Shown here one piece after another: positions 1 to 8,167 of a DNA stretch of 64,000 nt. The DNA is taken from the NCBI GenBank assembly GCA_017792465.1, contig CP051234.1, forward strand, positions 62,001 through 126,000, given 5' to 3'. How positions within the stretch are numbered: the stretch's first letter is position 1; each line of letters starts with the position of its first letter. A program made the position numbers and the translations under genes. This DNA is from Filomicrobium sp. Its GTDB lineage: Bacteria; Pseudomonadota; Alphaproteobacteria; Rhizobiales; Hyphomicrobiaceae. The notes beneath the pieces were generated by a model. That model did not search any database and was not told the origin of the DNA. It was given only the letters and a program-made list of their open reading frames with translations.

Positions 1-1
1 A

Positions 2-298
2 GTCGTGGCGACAGATGCCGTATTAACCAAAGCGCAGGCGCGGCGAGTTGCCATCATGGCGCAGACCGGTCTGGCGCGCGCCATCCATCCCGTTCATACG
101 CCGCTTGACGGAGACGTTGTGTTTGCGCTGGCGACAGGGCGGATTGCACTTGCCGATCCCGTGTATGACCTTGCCGTTCTGGGAAGTGCTGCCGCCGATA
201 CTCTGGCGCGGGCCGTCGCGCGCGGGGTCTATGAGGCGGATCGGGTTCCGCAGGGCTGGGCAGGGCCGCCGTCTTATCAGGAACGCTTCGGGCGCTAA
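2..298 (+). CDS. P1-family (DmpA/S58) peptidase, C-terminal fragment
   Basis: This is the last 98 codons of a gene whose start lies before the window; the frame is open from base 2. The segment ATDAVLTKAQARRVAIMAQ, followed by a TPLDGDVVFALATG stretch, matches the C-terminal part of the P1 (DmpA/BapA, MEROPS S58) family of self-cleaving N-terminal-nucleophile aminopeptidases as I know it. In that family the precursor is cut before an internal Ser/Thr to give two chains, and this piece would belong to the smaller catalytic chain or its end. The nucleophile itself cannot be checked here. It ends about 180 bp before purB on the same strand. The assignment rests on sequence recall only, and the exact substrate cannot be inferred. 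Confidence 0.75.
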   Translation, partial: VVATDAVLTKAQARRVAIMAQTGLARAIHPVHTPLDGDVVFALATGRIALADPVYDLAVLGSAAADTLARAVARGVYEADRVPQGWAGPPSYQERFGR

Positions 299-475
299 AG
301 TGCACGCACAACCTCCATCGCGGCGCTTTGCCTGTGCAGTTTGACCGGGAGCATTGGCTCTCTGGCCTTTGGGTCATTGCAGTGTTGGGCGCAGGGTGCT
401 AGCTGCGCGGTCAAATGGTAAGGCGCGCTGGCGCCGTTTCCCGTCTCCAACCGTTGCAAAGAAGAAGATCACCTC

Positions 476-1777
476 ATGATTCCACGCTACTCCCGTCCGG
501 AAATGACTGCGATCTGGTCGCCCGAATCGCGGTTTCGCATCTGGTTCGAAATCGAGGCGCATGCCGCGACGGCGATGGCGGAGATTGGCGTCATTCCGAA
601 AGAAGCCGCCGAGACGATCTGGGCCAAGGGCGGAGAAGCTCAGTTCGATATCGCCCGCATTGACGAGATCGAGGCGGTTACCAAGCACGATGTTATCGCG
701 TTCCTGACGCATATGGCGGAGTTCGTTGGCCCGGATGCGCGGTTCGTTCACCAGGGCATGACGTCGTCGGATGTGCTCGACACCTGCCTCAACGTGCAGC
801 TGACGCGGGCGGCCGACATTCTGCTTGCCGATCTCGACCGGCTTCTGGAAGCGCTCAAGACCCGCGCGCACGAACACAAGATGACGCTGACGATCGGGCG
901 CAGCCACGGCATTCACGCCGAGCCGACGACGTTCGGGGTCAAGCTCGCCTATGCCTATGCCGAGTTCCAACGCAACAAGGAGCGTCTGCTGGCGGCGCGC
1001 AAGGAAATCGCAACGTGTGCCATCTCCGGCGCGATCGGCACCTATGCCAACATCGATCCGCGGATTGAAGCGCATGTCGCCAAGGAAATGGGGCTGGAGC
1101 CGGAGCCGGTTTCGACGCAGGTCATTCCGCGCGACCGTCATGCGATGTTCTTTGCCACTTTGGGGGTGATCGCATCCTCGATGGAGCGGCTGGCGATTGA
1201 AGTCAGGCATCTGCAACGCACCGAGGTGCTGGAGGCGGAAGAGTACTTCTCGCCGGGGCAGAAGGGATCGTCGGCAATGCCGCATAAGCGCAATCCGGTT
1301 CTGACCGAGAACCTTACAGGCCTTGCACGCATGGTCCGCGCCTATGCCTTGCCGGCGATGGAAAACGTTGCGCTTTGGCATGAGCGGGACATTTCGCACT
1401 CTTCGGTTGAGCGGATGATCGGCCCAGATGCGACGGTAACGCTTGATTTTGCGCTCAACCGGTTGGCCGGGGTGATCGAGAAGCTCGTTATCTATCCCGA
1501 GCGGATGCAGGCCAATCTCGACAAGCTCTCAGGGCTGCACAATTCGCAGCGCGTTCTTCTGGCGCTGACGCAGAAGGGGGCATCGCGCGAAGACGCCTAT
1601 GTTTATGTGCAGCGCAATGCGATGCGGACCTGGAACGACGGCGCCGACTTTCTGTCGGAATTGAAGGGCGATGCCGACATTGCGAAATATCTGAAGCCGG
1701 CGGAACTCGATGAAATGTTCGATCTTGGCTATCATACCAAGCACGTCGATACGATTTTCAAGAACGTGTTCGGCTGA
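476..1777 (+). CDS. purB: Adenylosuccinate lyase
   Basis: PurB catalyses two eliminations of fumarate: SAICAR to AICAR in purine synthesis, and adenylosuccinate to AMP. The 433-aa protein has the full set of fumarase/aspartase superfamily signatures: TSSDV near residue 96, GRSHGIHAEPTTFG near 141 with the catalytic-region His144, and the mobile signature loop GSSAMPHKRNP at 264-274. Length is normal for the bacterial family. The ATG at 476 follows an AAGAAGAAGATC purine-rich stretch. It stands at the head of a purine region with purC, purS and purQ on the same strand, although two unrelated genes intervene. A 341-aa open frame on the opposite strand is only a codon-bias shadow. Confidence 0.97.
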   Translation: MIPRYSRPEMTAIWSPESRFRIWFEIEAHAATAMAEIGVIPKEAAETIWAKGGEAQFDIARIDEIEAVTKHDVIAFLTHMAEFVGPDARFVHQGMTSSDVLDTCLNVQLTRAADILLADLDRLLEALKTRAHEHKMTLTIGRSHGIHAEPTTFGVKLAYAYAEFQRNKERLLAARKEIATCAISGAIGTYANIDPRIEAHVAKEMGLEPEPVSTQVIPRDRHAMFFATLGVIASSMERLAIEVRHLQRTEVLEAEEYFSPGQKGSSAMPHKRNPVLTENLTGLARMVRAYALPAMENVALWHERDISHSSVERMIGPDATVTLDFALNRLAGVIEKLVIYPERMQANLDKLSGLHNSQRVLLALTQKGASREDAYVYVQRNAMRTWNDGADFLSELKGDADIAKYLKPAELDEMFDLGYHTKHVDTIFKNVFG

Positions 1778-1857
1778 GCAAAGCTTGAAGGTGTGCTGGT
1801 GGGGGTGCTCCCAAGGCCTGCTTTTGCTATCGCCGAGGAATAGAATCGGGACCATCC

Positions 1858-2436
1858 ATGCGTACAGCCGACGCCGACATTCTAATCATTCCCGGGTGGT
1901 CGGGCTCTGAAGAAGACCATTGGCAAAGCCGGTGGGAGCGTAGCCTCAAGACGGCGCGGCGGGTCGAGCAGGAAGACTGGTACGAGCCGGACTTGTCCGC
2001 GTGGACCGGGCGGATTGTTGATCAGGTGGCGGCCGCCGAAAAGCCTGTCGTCCTGGTCGCGCACAGCCTGGGCGTCGTGACGGCGGTGCATGCTGTGCCG
2101 CTGATGCAAAAGGAAAAGGTTGCCGGGGCTTTCTTCGTGGCGCCGGCAGATGCCGATAACGCGGCCGATTGGCCTGTGACGCGCGGCTATAACGCTTGCG
2201 AATCCATTCGCGGGTTTACGCCGATCCCGACCGATCCGCTGCCATTCCCGACGACGGTGGTGGCCTCGCATACCGATCCTTATTGCACCTTCGAGCGCGC
2301 CAAGGCGTTGGCGGAAGCGTGGAAGGCCCAGGTCATCGAGGCGGGAGATGTCGGGCATCTCAACGTCACCTCCGGCCACGGCCCGTGGCCGGAGGGATTG
2401 TTACGCTTCGGGCTTTTCCTCAAAGAGCTGGGCTAA
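1858..2436 (+). CDS. RBBP9/YdeN-type alpha/beta hydrolase
   Basis: A 192-aa serine hydrolase of the RBBP9/YdeN (DUF452-like small hydrolase) type. The N-terminus reads ILIIPGWSGSEEDHWQ, the usual opening strand and oxyanion loop of this family. The nucleophile elbow is AHSLG with Ser70; Asp140 in SHTDPY and His167 in GDVGHLN complete a plausible triad. No signal peptide, so probably cytoplasmic. It lies 80 bp downstream of purB on the same strand and may be co-transcribed. In related genomes such a hydrolase often sits between purB and purC, but its substrate is unknown. Family assignment is firm; function is not. Confidence 0.9.
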   Translation: MRTADADILIIPGWSGSEEDHWQSRWERSLKTARRVEQEDWYEPDLSAWTGRIVDQVAAAEKPVVLVAHSLGVVTAVHAVPLMQKEKVAGAFFVAPADADNAADWPVTRGYNACESIRGFTPIPTDPLPFPTTVVASHTDPYCTFERAKALAEAWKAQVIEAGDVGHLNVTSGHGPWPEGLLRFGLFLKELG

Positions 2437-2459
2437 GCCCGCCGCTGCGGTGATTGGCG

Positions 2460-2780
2460 TCACTCGCCTTCGATCTCAGTGATGACCTTTTCCATGAAGG
2501 AGATCATCTGGGCGCGCAGTTCTTCGTCGGAAACCGAGACGCCCTTGGCGTCGAAGTCGGCGCGGACCTTGCGGAAGACGTCATCGTCGCCAGCTTCTTC
2601 CAGGTCAGCGCGGCGGACTTCTTTTTGATATTCGGCAACCGAATCGCCAGACAGACCCATCTTTTCTGCGGCCCAGGCTCCCAGAAGGTTGTTGCGGCGA
2701 GCTTCCGCCTTGAACTTGAGCTCCGCATCGTGGGCGAATTTCTTCTCGTAGGCTTTCTCGCGATCGTCGAAAGTGGTCAT
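2460..2780 (-). CDS. DUF1476 protein, ATP synthase inhibitor zeta subunit
   Basis: A 106-aa, highly charged helical protein beginning MTTFDDREKAYEKKFAHDAE. This matches DUF1476, the zeta subunit that inhibits the F1 part of alphaproteobacterial ATP synthase (characterised in Paracoccus). By family knowledge the N-terminal segment inserts into F1 and blocks ATP hydrolysis, while the four-helix C-terminal body is the fold seen here (EEAGDDDVFRKVRADFDAKG). The open frame extends 34 codons upstream, but the ATG ending at 2780 fits the family start and has a GGAGTAGAGGG ribosome site. It converges on the hydrolase gene with a 23-bp gap and points away from purC, a placement typical of this order. 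Confidence 0.93.
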   Translation of the reverse strand: MTTFDDREKAYEKKFAHDAELKFKAEARRNNLLGAWAAEKMGLSGDSVAEYQKEVRRADLEEAGDDDVFRKVRADFDAKGVSVSDEELRAQMISFMEKVITEIEGE

Positions 2781-3145
2781 CTTTGGCCCTCTACTCCTGG
2801 CTGATGTTGTTTGGCTTAATGCGCGACATAGTTGCGTTTCGGTTTTGTTCACCGTTGGGCTGGTGCCCCGCGGATCCCTCATAGTCGTTTAAGTTCAACG
2901 GCTTACAGGAAATGAAACGCTACTGACAAGTTGAACCATTGTTAACATTGTTTCGCCGTAGGCGTTCGGCTAGTCTCACCTGCCTGCGCTCCCCCAATAT
3001 GCTATTTAATGCCTATTGGGCGAGAGACGGCAGGGCGCAACGCCGCCCGCGGCACCGTGCGGACTTTCGAAGTCCGACGGCTTGCCGACATATAGTAATA
3101 ACTATCGCATGTGTCATGAGCTCGATCATTCTAAAAGGACCAGGC
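2781..3145. promoter_or_regulatory. Divergent intergenic region, DUF1476 / purC
   Basis: 365 bp without a gene, holding the divergent promoters of the DUF1476 gene and the purC-purQ run. Two inverted repeats lie on the purC side. One has 7-bp arms CCCAATA/TATTGGG at 2993-2999 and 3014-3020. The other has 7-bp arms CGGACTT/AAGTCCG with a 3-base centre at 3060-3076, within about 90 bases of the purC start. They could be operators or leader hairpins. I see no purine-riboswitch core and no convincing -35/-10 pair. Confidence 0.4.
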
Positions 3146-3934
3146 ATGAATAGGCGACGCCGGATTTATGAAGGCAAGGCCAAGATCCTCTATGAGGGTC
3201 CGGAGCCGGGAACCCTCATTCAGCATTTCAAAGATGATGCGACCGCCTTCAACGCCGAAAAACACGCTCTGTTCGAGGGCAAGGGAGTCCTCAACAACCG
3301 GATTTCCGAGCTGATCTTCGCAAAGCTGGGCGAAATCGGCGTTGCGACGCACTTCATCCGCCGCCTCAATATGCGCGAGCAACTGATCCGGGAAGTCGAA
3401 ATCATCCCGATCGAGGTCGTCGTGCGCAACGTGGCGGCTGGCTCGTTGGCCAAGCGGCTCGGGCTGGAAGAAGGCGCAGCGCTGCCGCGCTCGATCATCG
3501 AGTTCTATTATAAGGACGACAAGCTCGGCGACCCGATGGTTTCCGAAGAGCATATCACGGCGTTTGGCTGGGCGGCACCTCAGGAAATCGACGAGATGAT
3601 GCAGTTGGCGCTGCGCATCAACGACTTCCTCGTCGGGTTGTTCCTGGGCATCGGCATCCGCCTTGTCGACTTCAAGGTCGAGTTCGGCCGGCAGTGGGAA
3701 AACGACATGATGCGGATCATTCTGGCTGACGAGATCAGCCCGGATTGCTGCCGCCTGTGGGATATCAAGACCAACGACAAGATGGACAAAGACCGGTTCC
3801 GCCAGGATCTCGGCGGGATGCTGGAGGCTTATCAGGAAGTCGCGCGCCGGCTTGGGATTCTCACCGAGGTCCGTCCGGCTGTCGGCTCGACGCCGGTTCT
3901 GGTTTCTTCCAACACACCGGAAGACGAAGGCTGA
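3146..3934 (+). CDS. purC: SAICAR synthase
   Basis: Phosphoribosylaminoimidazole-succinocarboxamide synthase joins aspartate to CAIR using ATP, the step before PurB. The 262-aa protein opens [16 protein letters not shown], the family's lysine-bearing ATP-binding strand, and contains [17 protein letters not shown] and the [10 protein letters not shown] and [13 protein letters not shown] motifs typical of PurC. The frame is open back to 2939, but ATG 3146 follows AAAGGAC by seven bases and gives the standard family length, so I chose it. The C-terminus carries about 20 extra polar residues after LGILTEVRP, which look disordered. First gene of the purC-purS-small membrane peptide-secreted protein-purQ run. 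Confidence 0.97.
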   Translation: MNRRRRIYEGKAKILYEGPEPGTLIQHFKDDATAFNAEKHALFEGKGVLNNRISELIFAKLGEIGVATHFIRRLNMREQLIREVEIIPIEVVVRNVAAGSLAKRLGLEEGAALPRSIIEFYYKDDKLGDPMVSEEHITAFGWAAPQEIDEMMQLALRINDFLVGLFLGIGIRLVDFKVEFGRQWENDMMRIILADEISPDCCRLWDIKTNDKMDKDRFRQDLGGMLEAYQEVARRLGILTEVRPAVGSTPVLVSSNTPEDEG

Positions 3935-4067
3935 GTCGGATACTGACCCGGTTTTCCGCATCGTTTGGCTCACCCCTCACCGGTGGTGGGCAATGCGATG
4001 CGAGGCCGGGGCGTTCTCATAAATAGACAATCACGCTTATCCTGGTGTGATGAGGTGGGGTGAGACC

Positions 4068-4310
4068 ATGAAGGCGCTGATCAAGATCACATTGAAGAAC
4101 GGTGTCCTCGATCCGCAAGGGAAAGCGATCGAGCATGCTCTAGGATCGCTCGGATTTTCGGGCGTTAACGAGGTGCGCCAGGGTAAGCTGATCGAACTCG
4201 ACCTCGAAGCGAACGACGCGGCGGCGGCTAAGGCCGAAGTTGAGCGGATGTGCGAAAGTCTGCTCGCTAATACCGTGATTGAGAACTATTCGGTGGAACT
4301 CGTCAGCTAA
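4068..4310 (+). CDS. purS: FGAM synthase subunit PurS
   Basis: PurS is the small 80-aa subunit that bridges PurL and PurQ in the three-part phosphoribosylformylglycinamidine synthase, which turns FGAR and glutamine into FGAM. The sequence MKALIKITLKNGVLDPQGKA, then LGFSGVNEVRQGKLIEL, is diagnostic of the PurS fold. The frame starts earlier at 4047, but ATG 4068 gives the family-standard start and is preceded by GGGGTGAG. It is followed after 16 bp by a tiny membrane-peptide gene. The usual partner purQ lies about 900 bp further on, and purL is not in the window. Confidence 0.96.
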   Translation: MKALIKITLKNGVLDPQGKAIEHALGSLGFSGVNEVRQGKLIELDLEANDAAAAKAEVERMCESLLANTVIENYSVELVS

Positions 4311-4326
4311 CGGCGCGAGGCAGATC

Positions 4327-4479
4327 ATGGGTGACGGGCAAGGCGAAGGCGTGGGGCCATCGAGGCCGGGTGTCTCTGATGCCGAGCAGGCTATCCGCTA
4401 TCTGGCCATCAAAGCTGCGATCTTCATCCTGCTGCCGGCTGTTGTGGCCGTGGGCGTAGCCGTGTGGGTCTTGTTATGA
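4327..4479 (+). CDS. Small single-span membrane protein associated with PurS/PurQ
   Basis: A 50-aa protein made of a Gly-rich polar N-terminus (about 18 residues), a short amphipathic stretch SDAEQAIRYLAIKA, and one hydrophobic helix (about residues 28-50, AIFILLPAVVAVGVAVWVLL) that runs to the C-terminus. It resembles the family that annotation pipelines call the phosphoribosylformylglycinamidine synthase-associated small membrane protein. That name reflects gene neighbourhood, not experiment. It starts 16 bp after purS, and its stop overlaps the next start in an ATGA, so the three genes are likely co-translated. It could tether or regulate the FGAM synthase complex at the membrane; this is inference. 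Confidence 0.8.
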   Translation: MGDGQGEGVGPSRPGVSDAEQAIRYLAIKAAIFILLPAVVAVGVAVWVLL

Positions 4480-5081
4480 CGCGGCATGCCGGCGGATACG
4501 GTCAATTCGCAGGAAGCCCCTTGGCGCTTGTGTTGGCGCTGCAGGCGGTCCCGCTTGGTGCGCTACCGTCTTCGGCGTTCGATTTCTTTGAGCCTGTCGA
4601 ACTTATCTGCACAACGCGGGCGGTTAACCTCGACACCAGCCCGTTTCAGTCCAGTCAGGGTGAAATCAAACTTAAGCTTGTTCCGCTCGCGGGTGCGAAG
4701 GCCGACAAGGGTGGGACATGGACCGTGGTCTCCCATGACGCCAAGCATGCAGCTTCTTTTACTATCGATGCATCAGGCAAATGCATTCCGAGCTGTCCTT
4801 TGACGCTCGGCGGCGACGACGACATCCAGCTGTGGATGCCAAAGCCCATAGCGCTGACGCAATTGACCGATGAGGAGACACTCGTTCTGGTCAGCGTCGA
4901 TCGCAAATCGATGGAGCTTAAGGCCTCGTCGTTCCGCAAAAAGCAGCTTGCCGGGCTGGAGCGCGGTGAGTGCAAGGTGAGCCAAGAGGTGCCGGACGCG
5001 CCAGTGGATGATGAAAAGACGGCGACAAAGCCGTCGCCAACGCCGGAGGGGTCGGCTGACGTCAAACGCGCCGAACCGTGA
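4476..5081 (+). CDS. Secreted hypothetical protein in the pur run
   Basis: A 201-aa protein I do not recognise. The start ATG 4476 overlaps the preceding stop by four bases (ATGA), so translation is coupled. Residues of roughly 12-35 form a hydrophobic, Ala/Leu-rich stretch ending SSAFDFFEP, which reads as a signal peptide. The mature part is a predicted beta-rich domain with Cys pairs in LICTT and GKCIPSCPLTLGG, which could form disulfides in the periplasm. The last 35 residues are a charged, Pro/Thr-rich tail (about EKTATKPSPTPEGSAD). It sits between the PurS-linked membrane peptide and purQ, an odd place for an exported protein. Confidence 0.8.
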   Translation: MTRHAGGYGQFAGSPLALVLALQAVPLGALPSSAFDFFEPVELICTTRAVNLDTSPFQSSQGEIKLKLVPLAGAKADKGGTWTVVSHDAKHAASFTIDASGKCIPSCPLTLGGDDDIQLWMPKPIALTQLTDEETLVLVSVDRKSMELKASSFRKKQLAGLERGECKVSQEVPDAPVDDEKTATKPSPTPEGSADVKRAEP

Positions 5082-5222
5082 TCTGCGACGTCAAAGATTA
5101 TCGGCCGAAGGGCGACTTGAGCCCTGGCGCCGGTGCTCTTTTGGTCGCAATGACCCGAGTTGCGGTAAAGGCGGTCAAAGCGTAAACACCACCTGAGATA
5201 ACCCAAACACGAGCGGCCACAC

Positions 5223-5927
5223 ATGATCCGAGCATCAGTCATCGTTTTTCCGGGGGCAAACTGCGACCGGGACGTTCAGGTTGCCACGCACGCCATCACT
5301 GGAGCCCAGGTCAACATGGTCTGGCATGGGGATAGCGAAGTCCCTTCCAGCGACTTCATCATCCTGCCGGGCGGGTTCTCCTACGGTGACTATCTTAGAT
5401 GCGGCGCGATGGCGGCGCACTCGCCGATCATGCGGGACGTTGTTGCGAAGGTGAAAGCCGGGACACCGGTGATCGGGATTTGCAACGGGTTCCAGGTGCT
5501 GCTCGAAACGGGGCTTTTGCCGGGCGCATTGATGCGCAACGCTTCGCTGTTGTTTGTTTGCCGTGACGTCCATGTCCGCTGCGAAAACACCAAGACGTTC
5601 TTCACCAACTGTTATCGCGAAAACGAGGTGGCGCGGATCCCGGTTGCGCATCACGACGGCAATTACTTCGCGGATGAAGCCACGCTCGACCGGCTGGATG
5701 GCGAAGGGCTTGTCGCTTTCCGCTATTGCGATGAGGCGGGAGAGGTGACCGATGAAGCCAATCCCAACGGCTCGCAGCGCAATATTGCCGGCATCACCGA
5801 TGCGACCGGGCGGATTGTCGGGCTGATGCCGCACCCTGAACGGTTGTTCGAGCCGGCTTTGGGCGGATTGGATGGGCGCCGGGTGTTTGAAAGCGCGCTG
5901 GTCTCGGCATTGGAAGCGACCGTCTGA
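5223..5927 (+). CDS. purQ: FGAM synthase glutaminase subunit PurQ
   Basis: PurQ (234 aa) hydrolyses glutamine to supply ammonia to PurL in FGAM synthase. It is a class I glutamine amidotransferase: nucleophile Cys87 in GICNGFQVL, with His204 and Glu206 in [10 protein letters not shown] completing the triad. The opening [14 protein letters not shown] and [14 protein letters not shown] are the PurQ-specific motifs. The 141-bp gap after the secreted-protein gene is longer than usual within this operon type, and the ribosome site before ATG 5223 is weak. purL, which normally follows directly in relatives, is absent here; a strong terminator follows instead. Confidence 0.97.
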   Translation: MIRASVIVFPGANCDRDVQVATHAITGAQVNMVWHGDSEVPSSDFIILPGGFSYGDYLRCGAMAAHSPIMRDVVAKVKAGTPVIGICNGFQVLLETGLLPGALMRNASLLFVCRDVHVRCENTKTFFTNCYRENEVARIPVAHHDGNYFADEATLDRLDGEGLVAFRYCDEAGEVTDEANPNGSQRNIAGITDATGRIVGLMPHPERLFEPALGGLDGRRVFESALVSALEATV

Positions 5928-5959
5928 GACCGTCCTAAGCGGCTTGAATTGCAGAATCA

Positions 5960-6001
5960 AAAACGGGGAGCCTCCGACAAGGCTCCCCGTTTTGTTTTTT
6001 T
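5960..6001. terminator. Strong bidirectional intrinsic terminator after purQ
   Basis: A perfect 13-bp inverted repeat, AAAACGGGGAGCC (5960-5972) and GGCTCCCCGTTTT (5981-5993), encloses an 8-base loop and is followed by TGTTTTTTT. The stem starts with an A-run, so the minus strand also ends in a T-run. It lies between purQ and a convergent minus-strand gene and can stop both. Confidence 0.93.
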
Positions 6002-6019
6002 GCGACGCTTGTCGAGCGA

Positions 6020-6394
6020 TCAGCTCTGCGGCTGGAACAGCGCAACGCGTTCGAACGGCTTGACCGTCAGGGTCTTTGCACCGGCTTCGCAAGCGAACTG
6101 CAGGGCCTGGCCTTCGGAAGCTTCGAAAGCACCGGTTGCGCCGGGCTCGACGTCAAAGCGGACGCGGGTGCCAGCACCTTTGACGGCGTCTTCTTCGCCG
6201 GCAGGAGCGACCATGAGGGTCACAGCGCATTTGCCGTCTTTAGCGAGGAAGTAGCCGACGGCTTTGTTGGCGCCGACGTTGAAGCTTTGGCCCTTGGCAG
6301 GCTTGAGGACGACGTTGTGCACTTCTGCTGCGGAAACAGGAGCTGCGAGGCTGATGGCTACAGCAGCGGAAGCGGCGAGGATGAATGCGCGCAT
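6020..6394 (-). CDS. Small secreted hypothetical protein
   Basis: A 124-aa exported protein of unknown function. The first 23 residues, MRAFILAASAAVAISLAAP then VSAAE, are a textbook signal peptide with an Ala-x-Ala cut site. The mature domain is about 100 residues, probably all-beta, with one Cys pair (GKCAVTL and FACEAG) that could form a disulfide. It begins at the ATG ending at 6394, seven bases after a strong AAGGAGA site; the longer open frame upstream lacks such a site. It converges on purQ, sharing the terminator. The strong ribosome site suggests good expression. No domain I can name. Confidence 0.85.
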   Translation of the reverse strand: MRAFILAASAAVAISLAAPVSAAEVHNVVLKPAKGQSFNVGANKAVGYFLAKDGKCAVTLMVAPAGEEDAVKGAGTRVRFDVEPGATGAFEASEGQALQFACEAGAKTLTVKPFERVALFQPQS

Positions 6395-6624
6395 GTTGAT
6401 GTCTCCTTGTATATAGGTAGTCACGTGCATGAAATTGTGAGAGCCGACGGTACTCAACGGAATGTTCCGGGCTCGACGAACAATGAAATAGTCCTTTGGG
6501 ATTCAGTGCGGTAGCCGTTATTTTGCGGAGCAGCATTGCGCGTTGTGCAGCGCACATTCGCCGCGCGACAGGTCGTTTCACCCGCAGGGAAAATGGGCCC
6601 TACCCGGGTGGGTAGGTGAAATAT

Positions 6625-6655
6625 GAAAAAAGCCGCAGGATGGCTCCTGCGGCTT
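6625..6655 (-). terminator. ilvC: Intrinsic terminator of ilvC
   Basis: On the minus strand an 11-bp perfect stem (AAGCCGCAGGA / TCCTGCGGCTT) with a 4-base loop is followed by a run of T residues (the A-run at 6625-6630 on the plus strand). It lies about 125 bp after the ilvC stop, beyond the two hairpin repeats. Confidence 0.88.
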
Positions 6656-6696
6656 ACTGATTTTGTAGAGTTTTTCCGGGCCTACTGGCTTTGTGC

Positions 6697-6727
6697 GGTT
6701 CAACACCGGCCTGCCGCGTGTTGACCC
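6697..6727. repeat. 31-bp hairpin repeat, copy 1
   Basis: Starts GGTTCAACACCGGCCTGCCG and ends CGTGTTGACCC. Its ends TCAACAC and GTGTTGA are complementary, so a single copy can fold into a hairpin. It matches copy 2 (6741-6771) at 29 of 31 positions. The pair lies in the 3' untranslated region of ilvC, between its stop and its terminator, and resembles REP-type palindromes. Confidence 0.8.
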
Positions 6728-6740
6728 ATTAACAACCTGA

Positions 6741-6771
6741 GGCTCAACACCGGCTTGCCGCGTGTTGACCC
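6741..6771. repeat. 31-bp hairpin repeat, copy 2
   Basis: Direct, near-identical copy of the element at 6697-6727 (C for T at base 3, T for C at base 16). It lies 8 bp beyond the ilvC stop codon, with a 13-bp AT-rich spacer between the copies. Confidence 0.8.
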
Positions 6772-6779
6772 GACAAAAA

Positions 6780-8167
<1,388 letters not shown>

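Larger units (their letters stand above)
6395..6779. other. Hairpin-rich intergenic region downstream of ilvC
   Basis: 385 bp between two minus-strand genes. From the ilvC side it holds two copies of a 31-bp hairpin repeat, the ilvC terminator (6625-6655), and a separate perfect 7-bp hairpin, CCTACCC/GGGTAGG, at 6599-6616. The remaining part to 6395 must carry the promoter of the small secreted protein; I cannot assign its boxes with confidence. Confidence 0.5.

Noticed and set aside
374-1399. 341-aa minus-strand open frame over purB
   Set aside because: Antisense shadow of a clear purB; Arg-rich composition and no known motif.
2939-3145. 69-codon upstream extension of purC
   Set aside because: No ribosome site or family match. 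The normal start at 3146 has AAAGGAC, and the upstream part holds inverted repeats typical of leader DNA.
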